Of a DNA stretch of 64,000 nt, positions 15,262 through 23,282 are shown one piece after another. Below the pieces are notes generated by a model that saw only the letters and a program-made list of their open reading frames with translations, was not told the DNA's origin and made no database searches. Position numbers and translations under genes: made by a program. The DNA is from Nannocystis exedens (GTDB lineage: Bacteria > Myxococcota_A > Polyangia > Nannocystales > Nannocystaceae): the NCBI RefSeq assembly GCF_002343915.1, contig NZ_NETK01000001.1, positions 4,536,001 through 4,600,000 of the forward strand. The letters are read 5' to 3'. Each line of letters opens with the position of its first letter. Within the stretch, counting starts at the first letter, position 1.

Positions 15262-17007
15262 TCAGGGCGCGAACACGGCGACGAAGCCGTCGAACAGGCC
15301 CTTGCTCGTCAGCGGGCCGCCGCCGAGGTCGACGTCGCCGTAGAACGCGCCGGAGACGACCGTGGTGCCGTCGGGGCGGACGTCGACGCCGTCGGCCTCC
15401 TGCTCGGTCGCGTCGCCGAAGTGCTTGCTCCACACGTGGCTGCCGGCCGAGGTGTACTTGACGGCGAACGCGTCGCGCATGCCGGCCCACGGCAGCGCGC
15501 CGCCGCCGAAGTCGTTGTCGCTGTAGAAGTGGCCGGCGACCACCAGGGTGCCGGTGGCGTCGACGGCGAGGTCGGCCGGCCAGACGATGCCGTCGCCGAG
15601 CAGCTTCGACCACGCGTGGGCGCCGCCCTCGGCCGCGAACTGGGCGACGAAGCCGCGGTACATCGGCGCCTCGAGCGGGCCGCCGCCGAAGTCGAGCGCG
15701 CCGACGAAGTGGCCGGTGGTGGTCACGCGGCCCTGCGGGTCGACGGCGATCGCCGACAGCTTCTGCTCCTTGGCGTCGCCCCAGCTCGCCGCCCACAGCG
15801 CGGCGCCCTCGGGGTCGAGCTTGGCGAGGAACACGTCGCTGCTGCCGGCGCTGACCAGCGGCCCGTTGCCCGGGTCGATCGTGCCCTGGAACGAGCCGCC
15901 GACGTAGAGATTGCCGTCGCCGTCGACCGCCACCGCGCGCGCGTCCTGCTCGGTGTCGTCGCCGAAGTGGAAGCTCCACGCGTGCTCGCCGGTCGGGGCG
16001 AACTTGGCGACGAACGCGTCGAGCGAGTCGCCCTGCCCCAAGAGCGGCCCGCCGCCGAGGTCGAGCGACTGCGTGAAGTAGCCGACGACCGCGATCGCCC
16101 CCGACGCGTCGATCGCCAGGTCGCGCGGGATCGCCGAGCCCGTCGACGGGTGCGCCGCGCTCCACACGTGCTCGCCGGTCGGCGACAGCTTGGCGACGAA
16201 CACGTCGCGGTCGCCCTCGGCCGCCAGCGGGCCGCCGCCGAGGTCGATCGTGCCGGCGAAGTCGCCGGCGATCACGATGTCGCCGCCCGCGTCGACGTCG
16301 AGGCCCCAGCCGTCGCCGAGCTGGGTCGCCATGTCGCCGAAGTGCTGGCTCCACTCGTGCGCGCCGTCGGCCGCGAACTTGGCGACGTAGACGTCGTGGC
16401 TGCCGGCGCTGGTCAGGTCGCTGCCGCCGAAGTTCGACGTACCTGCCCCCTGGGCCAGGACCACCACCGCCCCGCTCGGGTCGAACGCGACCGCCAGCGC
16501 CCGCTGGTCCGCCGCGTCGCCCCACGCGTTGTGCCACGCCGCCGCGCCGTCGCCCGTGCACGGGTCGACGCCGTCGCAGTCGTCGTCGCCGCGCGACTCG
16601 CAGGTCTCCGGCGCCGGCATCACGTCGCCGACGCACGCGCCCCACTCGCCGTCCTCGCACTGGGCGAGGCCCGACTTGCAGTTGCCGACGTCGGCGTGGG
16701 CCGGGTCGCCGGTGTAGCAGGGGTTCTGCTCGCCCGGCCGACAGGTCGAGGTGTCGGTCGTGGATGTCCCTTCGGTCAGGCCCTGGCCGGTCGTCGGCGC
16801 GGTGGTCGTCGGCGTCGATTCGGTGGTCGTGGCGATCGTGCCATTGTCGCTGGTGCCGGCGCTGTCGCTCGTGGTGCTCGTCTCCGCGGTGCTCGCAGTG
16901 CCGTCCGTGGTCGTGTCCGCGGTGTCGGTCGCGGCCTGTTCGGTGGCGGCGTCGTCGGTGCCGCAGGCGAGGGCGAAGGCGCAGAGGAGCGGGGCGGAGC
17001 GTCGCAT
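15262..17007 (-). CDS. SBBP beta-propeller lipoprotein
   Basis: 581 residues from an ATG at 17007. The signal MRRSAPLLCAFALAC has a lipobox ALAC, so it is a lipid-anchored surface protein. A Thr/Ser-rich linker spans about 20-90. A Cys-rich MopE-like motif follows (PETCESRGDDDCDGVDPC). Residues 150 to the end are about eight SBBP-type beta-propeller blades, each with the core FGGGPL or LGGGPL, then DVFVAKLSPTGEHVWS, separated by VAVDxxGNxxVxGxF strands. The role is unknown; such proteins are typical of myxobacterial outer surfaces. A degenerate copy of the palindrome (ATGTCCCTTCGGTCAG, 16764-16779) lies in the linker-coding part. Confidence 0.85.
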   Translation of the reverse strand: MRRSAPLLCAFALACGTDDAATEQAATDTADTTTDGTASTAETSTTSDSAGTSDNGTIATTTESTPTTTAPTTGQGLTEGTSTTDTSTCRPGEQNPCYTGDPAHADVGNCKSGLAQCEDGEWGACVGDVMPAPETCESRGDDDCDGVDPCTGDGAAAWHNAWGDAADQRALAVAFDPSGAVVVLAQGAGTSNFGGSDLTSAGSHDVYVAKFAADGAHEWSQHFGDMATQLGDGWGLDVDAGGDIVIAGDFAGTIDLGGGPLAAEGDRDVFVAKLSPTGEHVWSAAHPSTGSAIPRDLAIDASGAIAVVGYFTQSLDLGGGPLLGQGDSLDAFVAKFAPTGEHAWSFHFGDDTEQDARAVAVDGDGNLYVGGSFQGTIDPGNGPLVSAGSSDVFLAKLDPEGAALWAASWGDAKEQKLSAIAVDPQGRVTTTGHFVGALDFGGGPLEAPMYRGFVAQFAAEGGAHAWSKLLGDGIVWPADLAVDATGTLVVAGHFYSDNDFGGGALPWAGMRDAFAVKYTSAGSHVWSKHFGDATEQEADGVDVRPDGTTVVSGAFYGDVDLGGGPLTSKGLFDGFVAVFAP

Positions 17008-17177
17008 CGCCGGCTCATACCACAGGCGGCGCAACGCGGGGCGCGTCTGCCGAGGCCTTCGGGCGTCCTCACATTCCGCGCGGTTTCGCCCATTGTCACG
17101 ACTTCGACGCGCCGCTTGCGGGACCTGACAGCGCTGCAAGGCGCGAGGGGGAGGCGTCGGTCGATACGGCCGGCACG

Positions 17178-18095
17178 CTAGCCGCGGCGGCGATTCATCG
17201 CATAGGCGATACCGGCCTTGAGCGTGCCGAGGGTGACGAGCGAGCCGAGGTCCGCGCCGAGGCCGACCAGCGTCGCCGCCAGGCCCGGGCGGATCCCCGT
17301 GATCACCGCTTCGGCGCCCAGCAGCGCCGTGCTACGGGCGGCCCGGAGCAGCGCGTCGGCGGTCTGCGCGTCGATCTCCGGCACCCCGGTGATGTCGAGG
17401 ATCACCGTGCGGGCGCGCGTCGTGGCCACCCCCTCGAGCATCGTCTGCAGCACGCGTTCGACCCGGCGAGGGTCGAGCGTGCCGATCAGCGGCAGCACCA
17501 CGGTCTCGTCGTCGATCGGGATCAGCGGGGTCGACAGCGCCAACAAGGCCTCGTCCTGGGCGCGGATCACCTCCTCCCGCATGCGCATCTCGAGGCGCTG
17601 GGCCTCGGCCTGCTTGATGCCGGTCTCGTCCATCGTCACCCCGCGGATGCCGACCGGCGCCCCGTCCTCGCCGAGGATCAGCGACATCCGGCTCGTGACC
17701 CACAGCGTGCGCCCGTCGCGGGTGATCCAGCGATACGACGACTCGCCGCGCCCGGCCTGGAACACCTTGCTCGCGTCGGCCATCGCCCCCGGGCGGTCGT
17801 CGGGGTGGATCAGCTCGAGCCAGAAATTGGGCTGCTTCCATTCCTCGACCGTGTAGCCGGACATCGGCTCGATGCGGTCGCTGACGTAATCGACGGTCAT
17901 CTCCTGCGGCGATTGTTCGAAGTAGCTCTCCCACAAGATGCCCGGGATGTGGATGGCCAGCCCGTCGAGCCGCTCGCGCAGCAGTCGCTCGCGCAGCGCC
18001 AGCTCGTGCCGGTCGCGCTCGAGCTCCGCCACCCGGGTCTCCGCCGCGCGCAGGGCCGCGCGCAGCGCCTCGATCTCCTCGTCTCGTGCCGTCAC
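17178..18095 (-). CDS. PAS-STAS protein (RsbR-type)
   Basis: 305 residues from a GTG at 18095, chosen by comparison with the paralog at 32091, which also begins just before its coiled coil. An N-terminal coiled coil (EEIEALRAALRAAETRVAELE) is followed by a PAS domain (MSGYTVEEWKQPNFWLELIHPDDRP, ending GVTMDETGIKQAE) and a C-terminal STAS domain (TPLIPIDDETVVLPLIGTLD, ILDITGVPEIDAQTADALL). This is the build of RsbR-like stressosome or anti-anti-sigma regulators. There is no anti-sigma factor, switch kinase or phosphatase beside it, so its pathway is not visible. No signal peptide; cytosolic. Confidence 0.85.
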   Translation of the reverse strand: MTARDEEIEALRAALRAAETRVAELERDRHELALRERLLRERLDGLAIHIPGILWESYFEQSPQEMTVDYVSDRIEPMSGYTVEEWKQPNFWLELIHPDDRPGAMADASKVFQAGRGESSYRWITRDGRTLWVTSRMSLILGEDGAPVGIRGVTMDETGIKQAEAQRLEMRMREEVIRAQDEALLALSTPLIPIDDETVVLPLIGTLDPRRVERVLQTMLEGVATTRARTVILDITGVPEIDAQTADALLRAARSTALLGAEAVITGIRPGLAATLVGLGADLGSLVTLGTLKAGIAYAMNRRRG

Positions 18096-18322
18096 GGGCC
18101 CGCAGTCTATCAAGGCGAGCGGGGCCTCACCGATCGTAATCGCAGGCACCTGGAGCCGCGATACCTCGATCCGCGTGGTGCCATCAATTGCTGCCGTGGG
18201 GGCGAACGACCGAGACAAGGCTCACGCCTTCGCGCGCCCGCGGCTCCGATGGCGCGCGGCCGGCCGGCGATAATGCGGCGTCGTGTGCCGGCGCAGACCG
18301 GTCGCGAGGAAGGACCCCTCTC

Positions 18323-20203
18323 GTGCCGCTGATCGCCGCTCTCGCCATCGCCACCGTCCTGCTGGCGCCGGCGCCAGCGAGCGACCCGCCGACGTGGGTG
18401 TTCTTCGCCGACAAGCGGGTGAATGCGGACGAACTGGAGGCAGCGCTGGCGCGACGGGCCGACGAGCTGGCGCCGCGGACGATGCGTCGGCGCGTGCGAG
18501 TCCGTGGCGACCGGGGCGTCGACGTCCGCGATCTTTCCCCGGCATCGCAGTACGTGCAGGCGATCGCGGCCACGGGGGTGCGGATCCGTACCACCTCGCG
18601 CTGGCTCAATGCGGTGAGCGTCGAGGCCGACGGGGCGCAGCGGGCCGCGATCGCCGGGCTGCCGTTCGTCGCCGGGCTGCGGCCGGTCGCCCGCGCGCAG
18701 CGAGCCGATCACGCCCCGCTGGGGACCGCCGAACCGTCGCCGTCCGCGGCCTTCGGCGTCGCCGAGACCCAGCTCGCGCTGCTCGGCGTGCCGGCGCTGC
18801 GCGAGTGCGGACTGACCGGCGCGGGGGTGGTGATCGGCGTGCAGGACAGCGGCTTTTCGCTGCAGCACCAGGCGTTCGCCGGGCTGCACGTGCTGGCGAG
18901 CCGCGACTTCGTGCAGGGCGACGACGTCGTCGCCGACGAGCCGGGCGACGGCGAGGGCCAGGACCGCCACGGGACGATGGTGCTGTCGCTGCTCGCCGGC
19001 GACGACGGCGACGCGTACTCCGGGGTCGCGCCGGGCGTGTCGGTGATCCTGGCCAAGACCGAGCGCGTCGACGAGGAGGAGCCGTACGAGGAAGATCTCT
19101 ACGTCGCCGGGCTCGAGTGGATCGAGGGCATGGGCGCCGACCTGTTCACCGCCTCGCTCGGGTACTTCGATTGGTACGAGCACCCGCAATACGACGGCAA
19201 GACCGCGGTGGTGTCGCAGGCCGCGATGGTGGCGCTCGCCAACGGGCTGGTGATGTTCACCGCCAACGGCAACGAGGGGCCCGAGCCGGGGACGCTGATC
19301 GCCCCGGCGGACGTCGACGGCATCATCGCGCTCGGCGCGACCAACCTCGACGGCGTCGTCGCCGACTTCTCGTCGCGCGGGCCGACCAGCGACGGGCGGA
19401 CCAAGCCCGACCTGCTGGCGCCCGGCAAGGACGTGTGGGTGGTCCGCCCGGGGACCGACAATGAATATTTGCAGGGCAACGGCACCAGCTTCGCCACCCC
19501 GCTGGCCGCCGGCGTCGGGGCGTTGCTGCTCGAGGCCTACCCCGAGCTCACGCCGGGCGAGATGTTGGCGCTCCTGCGCACCACCGCGTCGCACCCCGAC
19601 GCGCCGGACAACGACGGCGGCTGGGGGATGATCGACGGTTACGCGGCCGCGGGGCTGTATTGCACGTGCACCGACGGCGACGGCGACGGGCACTTCGCCA
19701 GCGCCTGCGGCGGCGACGACTGCGACGACGGCGACCCGGCGCGCCACCCGGGCGCGGCCGAGGTGTGCGACGGGCGCGACGATGATTGCGACGCCGTGGT
19801 GCCGGACGGCGAGGTCGACGGCGACGGCGACGGCGTCCTGCCGTGCGCCGGCGATTGCGACGACGCCGACCCGGCGCGCCGGCCGGGCGCGCCCGAGGAC
19901 CCCGACGATTGCATCGACAGCGACTGCGACGGCGAGGGCGACCTCGCCTGCGCCCCGACGACCGGCGGAGGCAGCGACACCGGCGAGTCCGAAGCGTCGA
20001 CCGCGACACCGACGTCGGGCACCACCGCGGCCGACGAGCCGAGCACGAGCAGCGGAGCGAGCGACAGCGGCGGTGGGGCGAGCGGCGACGACGGCTGCGC
20101 CTGTTCGACGCGCGGCCGCGGGGCGCCCCTCGGCCTGCTGCTCGGGCTCGCGGCCCTGCGCCGCCGAAGGCCGCGTTCTCGAGTATCCTCGCGCCCGCAG
20201 TGA
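18323..20203 (+). CDS. Secreted subtilisin-like (S8) protease with MopE repeats and MYXO-CTERM-like tail
   Basis: 626 residues from a GTG at 18323, preceded by GAGGAAGGA. The signal peptide is VPLIAALAIATVLLAPAPAS. An inhibitor-like propeptide precedes the S8 domain, whose triad is Asp175 (VQDSGF), His216 (DRHGTM) and Ser389 (GTSFATP), with oxyanion Asn315 (TANGNEGP). After the catalytic domain come Asp/Cys-rich MopE-type repeats (DCDDGDPARHPGAAEVCDG) and a Thr/Ser linker. The end is C-A-C-S followed by a hydrophobic stretch and an Arg cluster, like the MYXO-CTERM sorting signal. It is therefore probably cleaved and anchored at the outer surface. It overlaps the next gene by 4 bases (GTGA). 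Confidence 0.9.
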   Translation: MPLIAALAIATVLLAPAPASDPPTWVFFADKRVNADELEAALARRADELAPRTMRRRVRVRGDRGVDVRDLSPASQYVQAIAATGVRIRTTSRWLNAVSVEADGAQRAAIAGLPFVAGLRPVARAQRADHAPLGTAEPSPSAAFGVAETQLALLGVPALRECGLTGAGVVIGVQDSGFSLQHQAFAGLHVLASRDFVQGDDVVADEPGDGEGQDRHGTMVLSLLAGDDGDAYSGVAPGVSVILAKTERVDEEEPYEEDLYVAGLEWIEGMGADLFTASLGYFDWYEHPQYDGKTAVVSQAAMVALANGLVMFTANGNEGPEPGTLIAPADVDGIIALGATNLDGVVADFSSRGPTSDGRTKPDLLAPGKDVWVVRPGTDNEYLQGNGTSFATPLAAGVGALLLEAYPELTPGEMLALLRTTASHPDAPDNDGGWGMIDGYAAAGLYCTCTDGDGDGHFASACGGDDCDDGDPARHPGAAEVCDGRDDDCDAVVPDGEVDGDGDGVLPCAGDCDDADPARRPGAPEDPDDCIDSDCDGEGDLACAPTTGGGSDTGESEASTATPTSGTTAADEPSTSSGASDSGGGASGDDGCACSTRGRGAPLGLLLGLAALRRRRPRSRVSSRPQ

Positions 20204-21279
20204 GGCGCACCGCAGCAGCCCTGGTTCTCTTCTCCGCCACGACCCTCGCCTGCGGCGCCGTCGGCCCCCGCTCGCTCCGCTACGGCCGCGGGACCTACAA
20301 CGCCGCGATCCAACAGACCAACATCGAGCAGCTGCTGCTCAACCTGGTCCGCCTGCGCTACCGCGACGCCCCGCTGTTCCTCGAGGTCACCAGCATCTCG
20401 AGCAGCCTCTCGCTCGAGCTCGGCGCCGGCCTCGGCGGCACGATCGCTCCGCCCAACAGCTCGGTCGCCCCCGGCAGCGCGGTCTCCTACATCGAGCGCC
20501 CGACGATCACCTACGCCCCGCTGCAGGGCTCGCGCTTCGGCACGCAATTCCTCAGCCCCGTCGAGCTGAGCGACATCTTGTTATTATATCACGCGGGCTG
20601 GGCGATCGACCGGATCTTCCGCGTCTTCGTGCAGAAGCTCGGGCCGCTGCAGAACGCCCCGCGGGCGTCGGGGCCGACTCCTCACAATGCGCCCGAGTTC
20701 GAGGCGTTCTTCGCGGCGACCGAATTGATGCGCTCGCTGTGGGCCGACGGCCTGGTCGACCTGACCTACCTGCCGAGCGTCGCCGGCAACGGCCTCACGC
20801 TGACGCTCACCCGCCGCGGCGACGACACCGACACGAGGGTCGCCAGGTTGTGCGCGCTGCTCGGATTGCCGGGCCCGACCTACAAGATCACCCTGACCGA
20901 GGCGCCGCGCCCGGGCGAGGTCGGGGCGGTGCAGCTGGTGCCGCGCTCGCTGCTCGGCGGCATGTACTACGTATCGCACGGGGTCGAGGTCCCGCCCGAG
21001 GATTACGCCGTCGGCCGCGTGCCCACCACCCGCGACGACGCCGGCGAGGTGTTCGACTGGGCCCGCCTGACCGGCACGTTGATGCGCGTGCGCCACGGCG
21101 CGCGCGAGCCGAAGAACGCCTACGTCTCGGTGTACTACCGCGGGCTGTGGTTCTGGATCGCCGACAACGACCTCGACTCCAAGTCGACGTTCTCGTTCAT
21201 CGCCCAGGTGCTCGAGCTGCAGTCGGGGGAGATCAAGGGCACCGCCCCCGTGCTGACCCTGCCGATCGCCGCCGAGTGA
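20200..21279 (+). CDS. Conserved lipoprotein of unknown function
   Basis: 359 residues. The GTG start overlaps the subtilase stop codon, so translation is coupled. The signal RRTAAALVLFSATTLAC has a lipobox TLAC. The mature protein opens with YNAAIQQTNIEQLLLNLVRLRYRDAPLFLEVTSI, continues with YIERPTITYAPLQGSRF and later HAGWAIDRIFRVFVQKLG. I recall these blocks from conserved hypothetical lipoproteins in several Gram-negative phyla, but no function is known to me. Co-transcription with the protease suggests a shared envelope process, as inference only. Confidence 0.75.
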   Translation: MRRTAAALVLFSATTLACGAVGPRSLRYGRGTYNAAIQQTNIEQLLLNLVRLRYRDAPLFLEVTSISSSLSLELGAGLGGTIAPPNSSVAPGSAVSYIERPTITYAPLQGSRFGTQFLSPVELSDILLLYHAGWAIDRIFRVFVQKLGPLQNAPRASGPTPHNAPEFEAFFAATELMRSLWADGLVDLTYLPSVAGNGLTLTLTRRGDDTDTRVARLCALLGLPGPTYKITLTEAPRPGEVGAVQLVPRSLLGGMYYVSHGVEVPPEDYAVGRVPTTRDDAGEVFDWARLTGTLMRVRHGAREPKNAYVSVYYRGLWFWIADNDLDSKSTFSFIAQVLELQSGEIKGTAPVLTLPIAAE

Positions 21280-21280
21280 C

Positions 21281-22078
21281 TCACGACCGCGGTCGCAGCC
21301 ACGGCGCCCGCCGGCGCAGCCAGTCGATCACCGGCTGCGGCGTCAGCACGGCCGCCGTCGTCATCGCCCGCGTCACCAGCCCCGGCACGCACAGCGCGTC
21401 GCCGCGCAGCAGCGCCTGCACCTCGGCCTCGGCGACGACCTCGGCGTCCATCATGACCCCGAGCCGCCTGGCTCTTGCGACAGGTACGACGTCCGGGTCG
21501 TAGAGGCCCGTCGCGGTCGCGCCGGGCGCGAGGCAGGTGACGCCGACGCCGTAGACCGCGAGCTCGCTGCGCAGCGCGGCGGCGAAGCTGCGCAGGTAGG
21601 CCTTGCTGCTGGCGTAGTAGCTGATGCCGGGGAACGGCCGCCAGGCCGAGATGCTCGAGACGAGGAGGATCCGCCCGCGCCGGCGGGCGCGCATGCGGGC
21701 GCCGAGCAGGGTGCACAGCAGCGACGGGGTGGTGACGTGCAATTGCAGCATCGCCCGCGCGCGCGCCGGGTCGGCGTCGACGGCCTCGCCGAAGAAGAAC
21801 ACGCCGGCGTTGTTGACGAGGATGTCGATCTCCAGCCCGCGAGCGTCGAGGACGGCGACCAGCGCCTCGGCGGCGTCCGGCGCCGCGAGGTCCTGGGCGA
21901 TCGCCTGCACCTGCACCGGATGGGCCGCGGCGATCTCGGCGGCCGCCCGTGCGAGCGGCTCCTCGCGGTTGCTGACGAGGACGAGGCCGTGGCCACGGGC
22001 CGCCAGGCGGCGCGCGATCGCCAGACCGATGCCGGAGCAGGCCCCGGTCACCAGCGCGGTGCTGCCGGGGACGTTCAT
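21281..22078 (-). CDS. Short-chain dehydrogenase/reductase
   Basis: 265 residues, a classical SDR: cofactor motif TGACSGIG at the N-terminus, NNAGVFFF, catalytic Ser in LLVSSISAW and the YYASSK active site, then the PGATATGLYDPD loop. The usual Asp for NAD or basic residue for NADP is not clear (VSNREEP suggests NADP). The start overlaps the stop of the OYE-family gene by 4 bases (ATGA). The pair could reduce or oxidise the same lipid-like substrate, which is inference. A diverged palindrome copy (ACCTGTCGCAAGAGCCAG on the minus strand, near 21468-21485) falls in the coding region. Confidence 0.88.
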   Translation of the reverse strand: MNVPGSTALVTGACSGIGLAIARRLAARGHGLVLVSNREEPLARAAAEIAAAHPVQVQAIAQDLAAPDAAEALVAVLDARGLEIDILVNNAGVFFFGEAVDADPARARAMLQLHVTTPSLLCTLLGARMRARRRGRILLVSSISAWRPFPGISYYASSKAYLRSFAAALRSELAVYGVGVTCLAPGATATGLYDPDVVPVARARRLGVMMDAEVVAEAEVQALLRGDALCVPGLVTRAMTTAAVLTPQPVIDWLRRRAPWLRPRS

Positions 22079-23265
22079 GCGCGCAGCCTCGCCGGCGGTG
22101 GTTCGCGGTGGTGACAGGCCATGTGGGTGGTGTAGATCCGGGCCGCGCAGTAGTTGCAATGATCGCACGCCGCGGCGGCGCCGTCGGCCGTGGAGAGGTT
22201 GCGAATGAAGGCAGGATCGCGGATCAGCGCGCGGGCCATCGCCACCGCGACGAAGCCGTGGCCCAGCGCCTCGTCGATCGCGGCGCGCGAGGCGGCGCCG
22301 CCGATGTACACCAGCGGCATGCGCACCGCCTGACGAATCGCCAGAGCGTCTTGCAAAAAGTAATTGTCGCTGTACGGGAACGGGGCGATGAGCGTCTGGC
22401 CGAACAGCGCCAGCCCGAGGCGCAGCGTCCAGTCGGTCATGAGGCGGCCCATCACCCGCGTCGGCATGGCGCCGCGCATGATGTACATCGGCGCCCGGCT
22501 GACGAACCCGCCCGACAGCACCAGCGCGTCGGCGCCGTCCTGCTCGAGCGTGCGCGCGACCTCGATCGCCTCGTCGAGCTCGACGCCGCCGCGGAAGCCG
22601 TCGCGCATGTTGACCTTGACCAGCACCGCGACCTCGCCGCGCGCGGCTTTTACGACCCGGGCCATCACCTCGCGCATGAATCGCATGCGCCGCGCCAGCG
22701 GGCCGCCGTAGCCGTCGCGGCGGTGGTTGGTGGCCGGCGACAGGAACTGGCTGATGAGATAGCCGTGGCCGGCGTGGACCTCGACGGCGTCGAAGCCGGC
22801 CTCGCGCGCGAGCGCGACGGCGCGGCCGAAGCTGGCGGCGACGCGGTCGATGTCGCTCTGGTCCATGGCGCGCGGCCACACCGGCCCGTACAGGTTGAAA
22901 AGGGCCGACGGGGCGAGCGCGCGGCCGCCGGCGACCGCGGCCTTGGCCATGTTGCCGCAGTGACCGATCTGGATCGACGCGCGCGCCCCGGCGGCGTGGA
23001 CGACGTCGGTGAGGGCGCGCAGGCCCGGCACCGCCTCGGGCCGCAGCCACAGCTGGTGCGGGAACGACAGGCCGCTCTGCTCGACCGCGGCGTAGGCGAC
23101 CGTGGTCATGCCGACCCCGCCCTCGGCGACCTCGCGGTGGTACGCCAGCAGCTCGGGCGACGGCAGGTGGCCCGGGCACATGCCCTCGAAGGCGGCGGCG
23201 CGGATGCTGCGGTTGCGCAATCGGACAGGTCCGATCGTACATGGCTCGAAGAGCTGGTTCGTCAC
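22075..23265 (-). CDS. Old-yellow-enzyme family NADH:flavin oxidoreductase
   Basis: 396 residues from a GTG at 23265. Family marks: FEPCTIGPVRLRNRSIRA at the start, IQIGHCGNMAKA, a catalytic-pair-like HAGHGYLISQFLSP, the RRDGYGGPLARR loop and DPAFIRNLS near the end. A C-terminal Cys cluster (CDHCNYCAARI) recalls the start of the iron-sulfur region in longer 2,4-dienoyl-CoA reductase types, but the protein ends soon after and lacks the extra FAD/NAD domain. It is an FMN enzyme of unknown substrate. It forms a coupled unit with the downstream SDR. Confidence 0.87.
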   Translation of the reverse strand: MTNQLFEPCTIGPVRLRNRSIRAAAFEGMCPGHLPSPELLAYHREVAEGGVGMTTVAYAAVEQSGLSFPHQLWLRPEAVPGLRALTDVVHAAGARASIQIGHCGNMAKAAVAGGRALAPSALFNLYGPVWPRAMDQSDIDRVAASFGRAVALAREAGFDAVEVHAGHGYLISQFLSPATNHRRDGYGGPLARRMRFMREVMARVVKAARGEVAVLVKVNMRDGFRGGVELDEAIEVARTLEQDGADALVLSGGFVSRAPMYIMRGAMPTRVMGRLMTDWTLRLGLALFGQTLIAPFPYSDNYFLQDALAIRQAVRMPLVYIGGAASRAAIDEALGHGFVAVAMARALIRDPAFIRNLSTADGAAAACDHCNYCAARIYTTHMACHHREPPPARLRA

Positions 23266-23282
23266 GGGGCCGGGCCAGCTTA

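Noticed and set aside
15148..17181. Long plus-strand open frame opposite the SBBP lipoprotein gene
   Set aside because: It is Arg/Ala/Val-rich antisense of a well-supported gene, as expected at high GC. Many similar antisense frames were discarded.
23220..23235. 16-base palindrome ATCGGAC-AG-GTCCGAT as a family member
   Set aside because: It falls on the conserved IGPVRLRNR motif of OYE enzymes, so the codons alone can explain it, and the core differs from the family.
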